Source: Deltaproteobacteria bacterium
GTDB lineage: Bacteria > Desulfobacterota > BSN033 > WVXP01
Length of the DNA stretch: 64,000 nucleotides
Reading direction: 5' to 3'
Assembly: GCA_019308905.1 (NCBI GenBank)
Contig: JAFDHF010000011.1
Location: forward strand, 1 to 64,000
A program made the translations under genes and the position numbers. A model generated the notes under the pieces. It saw only the letters and a list, made by a program, of their open reading frames with translations, had not been told where the DNA came from and did no database searches. Of the stretch, positions 1 through 9,107 are shown in pieces; within the stretch, counting starts at the first letter, position 1; each line of letters opens with the position of its first letter.

Positions 1-396
1 GCCACGGGGATCGGCCTGGCCGACCTGACCACGCGGAGGCTGGTGGACAAGATCGACCTCCAGGCGACCTACATGAACTGCATCACGGGGATCAGCCCGG
101 AAAAGGCCGCCGTCCCCATGCACTTCGAAACGGACAGAGAGGCGATAGAAGTGGCGCTCGGGTCAGTAGGCCTCACTCCACCGGAGCAGAGCAGGATCAT
201 ACGGATAAGAAACACCCTGGAACTCGACGAGGTGGAGGTCTCCGAGGCATACGGGGAGGAGCTTTCACGGCGATCAGACCTGGAGATACTCCGAGGCCCG
301 ACCCCGATGGAATTCGACCCGGAGGGGAATCTCCTGCCCATGGAGATTCATGATCCGGCAAAGAGCGACCCCGCCGCTGGAACCGTCCCGCCTTGA
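1..396 (+). CDS. C-terminal part of a probable LarA-like (DUF2088) protein
   Basis: The reading frame is open from the first base of the window to a TGA at 394-396, so only the last 131 residues are present. The visible part starts with GLADLTTRRLVDKID and continues through a segment ending in NTLELDEVEVSEAYGEEL, then FDPEGNLLP. From memory this resembles the C-terminus of proteins related to the nickel-dependent lactate racemase LarA (DUF2088) in anaerobes, but the diagnostic N-terminal part is outside the window, so the call is tentative. It is convergent with the FGGY kinase gene, with about 65 bp between the two stops. It may belong to the same catabolic island although it lies on the other strand. 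Confidence 0.5.
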   Translation, partial: ATGIGLADLTTRRLVDKIDLQATYMNCITGISPEKAAVPMHFETDREAIEVALGSVGLTPPEQSRIIRIRNTLELDEVEVSEAYGEELSRRSDLEILRGPTPMEFDPEGNLLPMEIHDPAKSDPAAGTVPP

Positions 397-460
397 ACCG
401 GTCCCTCCCGGGCAGCAGTACGGTCCTTCAGACCCGCTCAGCATCGAAGGGGGAAGGCAT

Positions 461-1826
461 TCAGCCGTACTCTCCAGTCTGGTAGAAACGGCCCAGCATG
501 GCAGCCCCCAGAAGCGAGGATTGATCCTGAAGCAGGTACTCGAAGTCTCCGGTCCACCTCTTCTTGGCTTCCACAAGGCCCTTGATCCTCGCCGCACCTC
601 CGGTCGTCACCACCTCCCTGCCGAGTTTCACCAGGCGGGCCACCTCTTTCAGGTGATCGCCGTGGTAGAGGGCATTCCCCCTGATCAGGGAAAGCAGCAT
701 CCTCTCCCGGGTCGTCTCGAGGGTGAGACCCGAAAAGCCCGCGGTGAGCCGTTCCACGCTGTAGCGGGACCCCTGCAGGAAGGGCACGTACTCCGGCAGT
801 TCGGCCTCCAGGCGATCCAGGTCCGGGCTGCCGAAAAAACCTGCCAGGACAGAGGGCACATAGTCCTCGAAGAACCGGTCCCGGCTCATGTCGCGGCAGA
901 AGACCGAATGGAACCACTCCAGGGCCTTGCCTCCCGTGTTTAGTACGAAGAAGGTGACCCACCGGTTGGGAATCACGTGGCAGCGGACATTGAAATTCCT
1001 CGACCTGACCGGCCTGTCTATGCAAACACTGGTTATCTCGCAGGTCCCGCAGATGTTGTTGATCTCTCCGGGTTCCGTCATCCCCCCCCGAGAGGGCTCC
1101 GAGGGCCGCGTCGTTGCCCCCGCAAAGGACGTCGCAGGACTCGGGCAGGCCGAGCTCCCGGGCCACATCGGGCAATATCCCTCCTGCACGGCCGTAGGAC
1201 TGCATCAGGGGAGGAAGCTTTTCCTCGGGTATCCCTGAAAGGTCAAGCACGTCCCTGTTCCAGGTCAGGTCATGGCGGGCGGTGTTGTAGAGCCCCGTGA
1301 TCGAGGTGGTGGACGGATCTATGGCCCATTGGCCCGTGAAGCGCTTGACCATGTAAGTATTGCAATGGCCGAACATGGCCGTATCCCGCCATACGCGGGG
1401 CTGGTTGTCCCGGATCCAGAGGATCGAGCAAAGGGAAGATCCGCCGGACACGGGGAGGTTGCAGGTCTCCTCGAGAAACTTCTCCTCCCCCACCATTTGC
1501 CGGATCTCCCGGGCCTGCCTGTGGGAACGGCCGTCGAAAAAGAGGATGGCGGGGCCGAGAGCCTTCCCGTCCTCGGCCATGGGTACGAGCCCAGGTGTCG
1601 TCACGGAGAGCGAGACCACGCCGACAGAGGAGAGAGCACTCCCGAGTTCCCTGCAACATTCCTGAAGGGCGCGCCACCACTTCTCCGGCTCGATGTCCGC
1701 CTTGCCCTGGTTGTAGAGATTCACCTCGTAGAGCCGCGAGGTCTCGCATTTCTTGTCCAGATCCGGCCCGAAAACGCCCAGCTTGAAGGCCGTGGTCCCC
1801 ACGTCGATGGCGAGTATGTCCCTCAT
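461..1826 (-). pseudogene. FGGY-family carbohydrate kinase, frameshifted in a G8 tract
   Basis: Two frames together encode a kinase of about 454 residues. The first frame, from an ATG at 1826 preceded by GGAG, has the N-terminal phosphate-binding motif DVGTT (residues 8-12) and runs to GGNDAALGALSGG near residue 248. The second frame picks up at MTEPGEINNICGTCE and ends at 461. The break falls exactly in a run of eight Gs on the minus strand (1082-1089); seven Gs would join the frames without loss. FGGY kinases phosphorylate sugars or polyols with ATP in the cytoplasm. This is the last gene of the minus-strand catabolic cluster, 16 bp after the zinc alcohol dehydrogenase. The frameshift may be a homopolymer sequencing error, a true mutation or slipped-strand switching. 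The substrate cannot be predicted. Confidence 0.82.
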
Positions 1827-1842
1827 CAGGGAGAACTCCTAT

Positions 1843-2928
1843 TCACGGTTTTATGGCCACCCTCAGACATTCATGGCTAGTGGCGGCAAGACCGAAGGCC
1901 TCCTCCCAGTCGTCCAGGGAATAGAAGTGGGTCACAAGGGGTTTCAGTTGAATCCGCCCGGTCTCAACCAGATAGATGGCGGTGTCCCAGTCATAGGGGA
2001 TCTGCGAGATCTCCCCCTTGATATCGATCTCCTTTACGATCACCTTGTAGGTGTCCACAGGGGCCACGACGCCCCCGCGGATTCCCGCACCGGCCCAGAG
2101 CACTCTCCCGCCCTTTCTCACGATCTCGAGAGACTGGTCTATGGGCTCCACGGAGCCCGAATTCTCCAGTACCACGTCCACGCCGATACCACCGGTTAGC
2201 CGGGCGACCGAGCCCGCAAGGTCCTCCCTTTCGACGTTGATCGTGTAATCGGCCCCGAGTTTCTTGGCCATGGCCAGCCGGAAGGGCGCATCCCTCTCGA
2301 TTCCCGTCACGATCACAGGACCGGCCCCCACCGCCCGGCAGACCTGCATGAGGAGTATCCCCCGCGCTCCCGGGCCGAGGACGGCCACGGACTCACCCGC
2401 TTTGACGCCCATGCGGGTCACCACACTGTGGACCGACCCGGCCGTCGGCTCCATGAGCACCGCCTCCTCGTCCGAGACGCTGTCGGGCAGCCTGTGGAGC
2501 TGCCTTTCCGGCCAGACCGTATACCGGGCAAACCCTCCGCCGGTCACGAAGTGCGCCCTCCCCTCCATGGGAGGGATCCGGTTGCATATGTTGTACCTCC
2601 CCTCCATGCAGGCGGGGCAGCGGCCGCAGAAAAAGGTCACGATCTCGCAGACAACGCGGTCCCCGGGCCTGAAGTCCCTGACCTCCTTGCCGGTCTCCAC
2701 GACGACCCCCACGATCTCGTGGCCTGCCACGACCTTTCTCGGGGGCATCTTGACCCCTGTCTTGTCGGCCTTCCAGCGGTGGACGTCGCTCCCACAGATG
2801 CCGCAGTAGCGGACCTCGACCAGGACGTCATGGGGTGCATAGAGGTTCTCGCCGATCCCCGGCACTGGAACCTCTTCCAGGCTCATCTCGCCCGTGGGCA
2901 AGGAGACCAGGCCTTTCATCGTCTCCAC
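1843..2928 (-). CDS. Zinc-dependent alcohol/polyol dehydrogenase (MDR family)
   Basis: A 361-residue medium-chain dehydrogenase of the threonine/sorbitol dehydrogenase type. The catalytic zinc site is visible as GICGSDVH (Cys45) and GHE (His70-Glu71). The structural zinc site is Cys101, Cys104, Cys107 and Cys115. A glycine-rich Rossmann segment (AVLGPGARGILL) follows. It should oxidise a secondary alcohol or polyol with NAD(P)+. The GTG start at 2928 is preceded by GAGGA at good spacing; an ATG three codons later is the alternative. The gene lies between the Dabb protein and the FGGY kinase in the catabolic cluster, which fits a role in polyol or sugar-acid turnover, but the substrate is unknown. 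Confidence 0.9.
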   Translation of the reverse strand: METMKGLVSLPTGEMSLEEVPVPGIGENLYAPHDVLVEVRYCGICGSDVHRWKADKTGVKMPPRKVVAGHEIVGVVVETGKEVRDFRPGDRVVCEIVTFFCGRCPACMEGRYNICNRIPPMEGRAHFVTGGGFARYTVWPERQLHRLPDSVSDEEAVLMEPTAGSVHSVVTRMGVKAGESVAVLGPGARGILLMQVCRAVGAGPVIVTGIERDAPFRLAMAKKLGADYTINVEREDLAGSVARLTGGIGVDVVLENSGSVEPIDQSLEIVRKGGRVLWAGAGIRGGVVAPVDTYKVIVKEIDIKGEISQIPYDWDTAIYLVETGRIQLKPLVTHFYSLDDWEEAFGLAATSHECLRVAIKP

Positions 2929-3012
2929 AAGGGATCCTCTCCGGGTACGGTCCGCCGCCGGGACGGGGGCGGGCGTCTCCTCGGGTCCGCCGTCCCCTCT
3001 CAGGCGGGCCCG

Positions 3013-3336
3013 TCAACCCCTCGTCCAGTAGTCGAGCACGAGGGCCTTTTCGATGTGTGGGGCCATGATGGAGCGAAACTCCTCATGGGCCGGGTGGGGT
3101 AGATAGGCATCCCTGTCCGCCTCGCTCTTGAAGGTCACCACAAAACAGTGGGTGAACCCCCGGGCCTTGCCCTCGACGCTCACGTCCGTGCCCCACTCGA
3201 AATCATGGATCGCGTCTATCTTCCCGGGCAGCGCGCAGAAGGCGTTCTCGACGGCCCTGAGCTCCTCCTCCGTCGTCCCGGCTTTGAATTTGAAAAGCAC
3301 CACGTGCCTCAGCAGCCGAGTCGAAAGGCGGTCCAT
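3013..3336 (-). CDS. Dabb family (stress-responsive alpha/beta-barrel) protein
   Basis: A 107-residue protein with the typical Dabb start LRHVVLFKFKAGTTEEE and the later segment FTHCFVVTFKSEADRDAYLPHP. These are dimeric ferredoxin-like folds, some of them enzymes such as olivetolic acid cyclase, many of unknown role. The ATG overlaps the TGA of the upstream iron alcohol dehydrogenase (TGATG), so the two are translationally coupled. A binding or cyclising role on a pathway intermediate is possible, but nothing in the sequence fixes it. Confidence 0.85.
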   Translation of the reverse strand: MDRLSTRLLRHVVLFKFKAGTTEEELRAVENAFCALPGKIDAIHDFEWGTDVSVEGKARGFTHCFVVTFKSEADRDAYLPHPAHEEFRSIMAPHIEKALVLDYWTRG

Positions 3337-4622
3337 CACCCTTTTTTCTCCACGTTCTTTACCTTCTGGAGGTCTCCGTCCCTGGCCGCCTCGAGAACCG
3401 ATCCCATGTATTCGTCCACCATGTCCGCGGTCAAGGGCACCGGCATGTTTTCGAGCTTCATCCTCAACTGGGGATCCTTGGCGGCCGTCAATGCCCGCTC
3501 GATGTGAGCCTGGGTGAACCCCTCCACCTCGCTGAGGCGGATCGGAAAACCGATGCGCCTGGCCAGCTCGAACATCGCCTCGGCGACCGCTATGCCCAGC
3601 TCCCGGCCGCTGAGGTGCTCTATGTCGGCCGAGGTCATCCCTGCCCTCTTGTATATCTTCCCTACAAGCCGGAGTGGTTCCTCTATGGCAGGAGCGAAGA
3701 ATACCGTGTAGTAAGGGTTCATGATGGCGCAGGCCCTCCCGTGGCTGAGTATGTCGACCAGGGAAAAACTCGTCAGGTGCCCCCCGCTCGTCCCTCCCAG
3801 CATGATCGCATATCCACCGAGATCCGTGGCCAGGCACAGGGCCTGGCGTGCCTCGGTGTCCCCGGGGTTCTCGATCACCCGGGGCAGATTCTCCACCACC
3901 AGCCCGATACAGGCCTCGGCCACCTCCTCCATCTTCTTGTAGTACGGCTTGCCCACGGCCCCGTAGAGGACCTCAGTGGCATGGGCTATCCCGTCCAGTG
4001 CCCCGTCGGAGGTCAGGCTGATCGGCGCTCCGTAGGTCACCTCGTAGTCGAATACGGGATAGGCGGGCACAATGGCCTCATCGACTATCAACTTCTTCTG
4101 GCCGGTCGATACATCCGTGATGTTCGAGTACTTCGTCAGATGCGCCCCGCTGCTCGCCGCGGTCTGGATCGCCACGTGGGGCCTCAACGTCTTGCCCGTC
4201 TCCGAGAGCGCCTTGGTGACCTGGCCCGTACCGAAATAGCCGTCTATCCCTCCCCCGAGGGTTCGCAGCACTTCGGCGGCCTTTGTCGCGTCGATGGTGC
4301 TTCCACCGCCGAAGCTCATAGCCACCTCGGGGTCGTGGCGCTTCAGATCCTCTGTTATGCGGAAAACGTCCTCCCTGGGAGCGTTCGGGCCTGCCCCGGC
4401 CACCTCTGCCGCAAGTTCCACACCGGCTTGCGACAGGGATTCCCGGATCGTTTTGATGAAACGCTCGCTCCCCGGAAAAGGGTCGTTCACCAGGACGGCC
4501 CGCTTGCCGGCCTTTGAAACCACCCGCCCCACATCAGACAGCACACCCGGCCCGAAAAGGTACCGGTCACCCTTGAACTCCCGAAGCAAAGCCTTCGCCT
4601 TCTCGACTTCCGCCTTTCCCAT
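3336..4622 (-). CDS. Iron-containing alcohol dehydrogenase
   Basis: A 428-residue group III dehydrogenase. It has the nucleotide-binding GGGSTID segment near residue 110, the metal-binding region DGIAHATE, and the later GGHLTSFSLVDILSHGRACA segment, which supply the usual Asp and three His ligands. It should interconvert an alcohol and an aldehyde or ketone with NAD(P)H. The ATG is preceded by AAGGAG. It lies downstream of the MaoC gene (about 250 bp gap) and is coupled to the Dabb gene. In this cluster it could reduce the aldehyde produced by the glycyl radical enzyme. Confidence 0.92.
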   Translation of the reverse strand: MGKAEVEKAKALLREFKGDRYLFGPGVLSDVGRVVSKAGKRAVLVNDPFPGSERFIKTIRESLSQAGVELAAEVAGAGPNAPREDVFRITEDLKRHDPEVAMSFGGGSTIDATKAAEVLRTLGGGIDGYFGTGQVTKALSETGKTLRPHVAIQTAASSGAHLTKYSNITDVSTGQKKLIVDEAIVPAYPVFDYEVTYGAPISLTSDGALDGIAHATEVLYGAVGKPYYKKMEEVAEACIGLVVENLPRVIENPGDTEARQALCLATDLGGYAIMLGGTSGGHLTSFSLVDILSHGRACAIMNPYYTVFFAPAIEEPLRLVGKIYKRAGMTSADIEHLSGRELGIAVAEAMFELARRIGFPIRLSEVEGFTQAHIERALTAAKDPQLRMKLENMPVPLTADMVDEYMGSVLEAARDGDLQKVKNVEKKG

Positions 4623-4872
4623 AGCTGTCTCCTTTCGTCTCTCGCTTCCTACTTACATATTACCACGCAGCGGAAGGGCCCGGCCATAACCGCGGCCCCA
4701 GCCGGCTTTTCTCGCAGCAGCCCTCTCCGAGCCCACCCGCAATCGCCTCGACACCCGGACCGTGTTCTCTCAATCAGGTCGCCGCACGGCCCTGTTTCCG
4801 CACCGGCCGGATCCGTGGGCCCGGAACAGACCGATCATCCTCTCCACGGGCAGAGTACCTCCAGGCCCATCG

Positions 4873-5325
4873 TCACGAGGGACGGCGCCTCATCATGAGC
4901 GTCTTGAACCCGGACTGGACCACGGTCCCCTCCTGGTTTATCACCTCCAGGTAGAGCTTCACGATCCCCCTGTCCGGCTTGCTCCGGCTCGCCCTCTTTT
5001 CGGCCACCTTGATCTTCACCCGTATGGTGTCTCCGAAAAAGATGGGGGCCTGAAATCTCCACGATTCGATCTCCAGGAAAGCTATGGACGTCCCCTCCAG
5101 GAGTCCTGTCCGAAACAACAGGCCGTGGGAGACGGCCAGACCCAGAAGCCCGTGGACGAGCCGCCTGCCGAACTGGGTATTTTTCATGTACTCCTCGCTG
5201 GTGTGGAGCTCGTTGTAATCTCCGCTCATGGCTGCGAACATGACCACGTCCGTCTCGGTCATGGTCCGGCTCGGCGTCAGATACTCGGCTCCCTCGTCCC
5301 AATCCTCAAAGAACTTGCCTCCCAT
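4873..5325 (-). CDS. MaoC-like (hot-dog fold) dehydratase
   Basis: A 150-residue single hot-dog protein from an ATG at 5325; a TTG at 5343 would add six residues. The hydratase-2 motif is present as SGDYNELH with the catalytic Asp and His, followed by RRLVHGLLGL. The usual Pro of the NPLH motif is Glu here. Members hydrate or dehydrate enoyl-CoA or related acyl substrates. It sits between the M19 dipeptidase and the iron alcohol dehydrogenase on the same strand, so it is probably part of the same catabolic unit. The substrate is unknown. Confidence 0.88.
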   Translation of the reverse strand: MGGKFFEDWDEGAEYLTPSRTMTETDVVMFAAMSGDYNELHTSEEYMKNTQFGRRLVHGLLGLAVSHGLLFRTGLLEGTSIAFLEIESWRFQAPIFFGDTIRVKIKVAEKRASRSKPDRGIVKLYLEVINQEGTVVQSGFKTLMMRRRPS

Positions 5326-5514
5326 CTCCGCAACACCTCGCAAGGAGAGCCCCGGACCACCCGCCGCTCCTCAAGCCTCCATCCCCGGGCTCGGTTCCGC
5401 CCGGCAGGCGGCGAGATCGATCACATCCGCCCCCCTTCTGTTCTTCCCGACGCCGGGAAGGTCGTCGAACGAATCTAATATTGCCCGATCGATCCCCGCG
5501 TGTCAAACACCGGC

Positions 5515-6591
5515 CTAACCCCCCCAGGTCAGGCGGAGCACCCGTACCCAGTTCTCATGGGCCAGCCTGCGAAGGGCCTCGCCGTCGTACCCCCAGCTGC
5601 GCAGCACGCCGATGAGCCTCGGCATTCCCGAGACGTCGCCGAGCTCGTCGGGGACGACCGCCCCGTCGAAATCAGAGCCCAGGGCCACGTGGTCGATCCC
5701 GATCCGCCGGGCCACATAGTCGATGTGCCGGGCGATTTCGGCAAGGGGCGTTTTCGGATCGAGCCGTCCGTCAGGGCGCAAGAAAGCCACATGGAAATTG
5801 ATGCCCACCACCCCGCCCGATTCTCCAATGGCATCGAGTTGCTTGTCCGTCAGGTTGCGGGTCGAAGGGCAGAGGGCATGGGCGGCGGTGTGGGTCACCA
5901 CGAGGGGCGCACTGGAGAGCCTCTCCACGTCCCAGAAGCCCCTCTCATTGAGATGGGCGAGGTCGACCACGATTCCGAGCCTGTTGCACGCCCTGACCAG
6001 CTCTCTTCCCGCGTCGGTCAGGCCCGGTCCGGTGTCAGGAGAATGGGGGAACCTGAAGGGGACCCCTTCTCCGAAGTCGTTGGCGCGGCTCCACGTGATG
6101 CCGAGAGAGCGCAGGCCGGCCTGGTAGAAGACATGGAGCGCATCGAGCCCGGGGTCGATCGCCTCCGCCCCTTCGAGATGCAGCAGGGCCGCGATAACCC
6201 TGTCCCTCATGGAAGCAACCAGTTCTCCGGCCGTGCGCACGACCCTGAGTCGGCCCCTGGAGCGTTCCTCGAGGCGGAAGAGACAGGCCATCCCCTTTAT
6301 GGCCAAATCCCGGGCATAAACAGGGTCGACCCGTGAGGCCATGGGCACCTGGTAGGCGGTTTCGGTCGCGTCCGGATCCGCCCCGGGGAACTTCCCCTTG
6401 GAGGACGGCGAGGGGACAAAGACGGAGAAAAAGCCTCCCCCGAATCCCCCTTCCTCCATGCGGGGCAGATCCATGTGCCCCCTGGTGCTTCGCTCGAAGT
6501 AAGACCGTCTTTCCCCCTCTTCCGGCAGATAGAGGTCCTGGATGGAATCGTTGTGGCCGTCAAAGACGAGCAGTTCCTCGCTGGAATCCAT
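5515..6591 (-). CDS. Membrane dipeptidase family (M19) metallohydrolase
   Basis: A 358-residue protein of the renal dipeptidase family. The N-terminal zinc motif HxD is in VFDGHND. The bridging Glu lies in LHLEGAEAI, and further ligands in VDLAHLN and VTHTAAHAL. Family members hydrolyse dipeptides or other amides and lactones, using two zinc ions. There is no signal peptide, so it should be cytoplasmic. The ATG at 6591 has GAGG at good spacing; an ATG two codons upstream is also possible. It lies downstream of the class II RNR and upstream of MaoC. In a catabolic cluster these enzymes sometimes act on non-peptide amides, which is only an inference here. Confidence 0.9.
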   Translation of the reverse strand: MDSSEELLVFDGHNDSIQDLYLPEEGERRSYFERSTRGHMDLPRMEEGGFGGGFFSVFVPSPSSKGKFPGADPDATETAYQVPMASRVDPVYARDLAIKGMACLFRLEERSRGRLRVVRTAGELVASMRDRVIAALLHLEGAEAIDPGLDALHVFYQAGLRSLGITWSRANDFGEGVPFRFPHSPDTGPGLTDAGRELVRACNRLGIVVDLAHLNERGFWDVERLSSAPLVVTHTAAHALCPSTRNLTDKQLDAIGESGGVVGINFHVAFLRPDGRLDPKTPLAEIARHIDYVARRIGIDHVALGSDFDGAVVPDELGDVSGMPRLIGVLRSWGYDGEALRRLAHENWVRVLRLTWGG

Positions 6592-6734
6592 TGTCATTCC
6601 CTCGAATTTCCCGACTCAGGGGAACACCCTCTCCCCTCGGCCCCCTGAGTTGTCGCGGCGGCTACACCGGTATTTGCGCGCGGGGATTTCTGGACCTTGA
6701 CCGCTCCAGAGGCCGGGCTTTGCCTTCCGTCCGC

Positions 6735-8849
6735 CTAGAAGGGGCAGGCCGCGGCCGCGCAACCTCCGGCATATTCGGACTCGACCGTCACGTAGGGCGC
6801 AGGTTCGACCTCCCGGCCGGGCTCCCGGCCGGCCAGGGTCAGGACCTGCTGCTTCTTGCTCCCGTAACGGTACGCGGTGATCCCCTTGCACTTGAGTTCA
6901 TAGGCAAGGTTGTAGACCCTCCGGATATCCTCGGGGGTGGCTTGGGCGGGCAGGTTGACCGTCTTGGAGACCGAATTGTCGGTGTATTTCTGGAATACCG
7001 CCTGCATCCTCACATGCCACTCGGGCGCTATGTCCCAGTCCGTCACGAAGACACGGCGGACATCCTCCGGGATTTCACCGATCCCCTGAAGGGTTCCTCG
7101 CTGTGCCACCCGCTCCATCAGGTCGGCCGAGAAAAAACCACGCCTCCGGGCCACCTCCTCGAATACCGGGTTTATCTCCAGAAGCCTGGTCCCCTCCATG
7201 ACGTTACGGACAAAGGCCAGGGCAAAGAGCGGTTCGATGCCGCTCGAACAGCCGGCGATGATGCTGATCGTGCCGGTGGGGGCGATGGAAAGAACCGTGG
7301 CGTTGCGCATCCTGGGTGCCCCGGGACGGTCGTAGATGCTCCCCGGGAAGTTGGGGAAGACACCCCGCCTGGCCGCGAGCTCCACCGAGGCGGCACGGGC
7401 CTTGTCGGAGATGAACCGGATCATCTCCCCCGCTCTTTCCAAACCCTCTTCCGAGTCGTAGGGAACCCACATCTTGAGAAGGGCATCGGCAAACCCCATC
7501 ACCCCGAGCCCTATCTTCCGATTCCCCTGCCTTGTCGCCTCCTCCACCGCAGGCAGGGGAAAGACGTTGGCCTCGATTACGTTGTCGAGAAAATGCACTG
7601 CCAGGGCCACCACCCGTCCCAGTTTCTCCCAGTCGATCCGCCCGCCCGAAACCATCTGGGCAAGGTTGATGGACCCGAGGTTGCAGCTCTCATATGGGAG
7701 CAGCGGCAGTTCCCCGCACGGGTTTGTGGCCTCCAGTCGTCCCAGGTGCGGCGTGGGGTTGTGGCGGTTGATCTCGTCCAGGAAGATGAGGCCGGGGTCG
7801 CCCGTCCGCCAGGCACTGTCGACGATAAGGTCGAAGAGTTCCCGTGCCTTCACCGAGCCGGATTCCTTCCCTGTTCTGGGATTGATGAGCGGCCACCTCC
7901 GGCCACGGGCGGCGGCCCTCATGAACTCATCGGTCACCCCAACCGAGATGTTGAAATTCGAGAGGGTCACCCCGTCGCCCTTGGCCAGGACGAACTCCAT
8001 GATGTCCGGGTGATCCGCATTGAGGATGCCCATGTTGGCGCCCCGCCGCTTGCCTCCCTGTTTCATGACACCGGTTGCCGCGTCAAAGATCTTCATGAAG
8101 GATACCGGCCCGGAGGCGACACCCTTGGTTGAACGAACGATGTCCCCCGCGGGTCTGAGGCGGGTAAAGGAAAAGCCCGTGCCGCCCCCGGATTGGTGGA
8201 TTATTGCCATGTTCTTCAGGGTCTCGAAGATATCGACGACCGAGTCCTCCACCGGCAGGACAAAGCACGCGGAGAGCTGGCCCAGGGGGGCGCCCGCGTT
8301 CATGAGGGTGGGGGTGTTGGGCATGAATTCGAGGTTGCACATGAGGGAAAAGAAGGCCTCTTCGAGTTCCTCCGTATCGGCACCGGGGTCGAACCTGGTT
8401 TCAGCCGCGGCGATGGTGCGGGCCACACGGCGGAAAAGCCCGGTGGGCGTCTCGATCACTCGACCCTCCTCGTCTTTCAGGAGGTAGCGGCGTTCCAGCA
8501 CCTTTACGGCATTGACCGTGAGCTTCAGATCGTCCTTGACGCCCATGGCCTTCTTGAGGCGCCGCACCTGGGCCCGCTCCTGGCGATAGAGCACGTAGGC
8601 TTTGGCCACACTCGAGTATCCCTGGGTCATCAGTACCTCTTCGACCGTGTCCTGGACGTCTTCCACGCCCGGGATCGACCCCGCAAACCTCTGCTCCACC
8701 ATCTCGACGACCCTTCCGGCCAGGCGGGCGGCAAGCCCTCCGTCTTCGGCTCCGGTCGCGGCCAGGGCCTTGCGGATGGCCTGCTCTATCTTGCCGGGCG
8801 TGAATTCCACCACAGAACCATCTCGTTTCCTGATTTGGGAGATCTTCAC
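6735..8849 (-). CDS. nrdJ: Adenosylcobalamin-dependent (class II) ribonucleoside-diphosphate reductase
   Basis: About 704 residues. An N-terminal ATP-cone-like segment (KRDGSVVEFTPGKIEQAIRKAL) precedes the RNR barrel. Recognisable motifs are the substrate Cys in QLSACFVLP, HQSGGGTGFSFTRLRP, the catalytic NPCGE loop with the radical Cys, and SIAPTGTISIIAG. The C-terminal tail ends in GGCAAAACPF, whose Cys pair should re-reduce the active site. It makes deoxyribonucleotides without oxygen using vitamin B12. A GTG at 8849 after AAGGAAAGG matches the usual family start; a GTG at 8891 after AAGGA would add 14 residues. It sits between the glycyl radical activase and the dipeptidase, with about 260 bp upstream, so it may be a separate unit inside the island. 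Confidence 0.93.
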   Translation of the reverse strand: MKISQIRKRDGSVVEFTPGKIEQAIRKALAATGAEDGGLAARLAGRVVEMVEQRFAGSIPGVEDVQDTVEEVLMTQGYSSVAKAYVLYRQERAQVRRLKKAMGVKDDLKLTVNAVKVLERRYLLKDEEGRVIETPTGLFRRVARTIAAAETRFDPGADTEELEEAFFSLMCNLEFMPNTPTLMNAGAPLGQLSACFVLPVEDSVVDIFETLKNMAIIHQSGGGTGFSFTRLRPAGDIVRSTKGVASGPVSFMKIFDAATGVMKQGGKRRGANMGILNADHPDIMEFVLAKGDGVTLSNFNISVGVTDEFMRAAARGRRWPLINPRTGKESGSVKARELFDLIVDSAWRTGDPGLIFLDEINRHNPTPHLGRLEATNPCGELPLLPYESCNLGSINLAQMVSGGRIDWEKLGRVVALAVHFLDNVIEANVFPLPAVEEATRQGNRKIGLGVMGFADALLKMWVPYDSEEGLERAGEMIRFISDKARAASVELAARRGVFPNFPGSIYDRPGAPRMRNATVLSIAPTGTISIIAGCSSGIEPLFALAFVRNVMEGTRLLEINPVFEEVARRRGFFSADLMERVAQRGTLQGIGEIPEDVRRVFVTDWDIAPEWHVRMQAVFQKYTDNSVSKTVNLPAQATPEDIRRVYNLAYELKCKGITAYRYGSKKQQVLTLAGREPGREVEPAPYVTVESEYAGGCAAAACPF

Positions 8850-9107
8850 GGTCCTTTCCTTTCTCGTGCCGGTGCTGTCATATTTTATCACTAAAGGGGA
8901 TCCTTAGGGTATCGGCTCTGTGTACGCCGGTTGATACGTGAGGGACAACCGTCTTCTCCCTTTCTCGGCCCTTGTTCAAAGACGAAGGCCGAATCCGCGG
9001 TTTGTGGAATGACAATCCTTGATCGGTTGGCTCCTCGGAATGGCAAAATGTCGTCGTAGGGTTGTCCATGAGAGAGGGGCTGCTGGATATCCGGCCAAAG
9101 GCCGTAC

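Noticed and set aside
6333-8132. 599-residue open frame on the plus strand
   Set aside because: Antisense to nrdJ and the dipeptidase gene; His/Arg/Gly/Pro-rich with no motifs.
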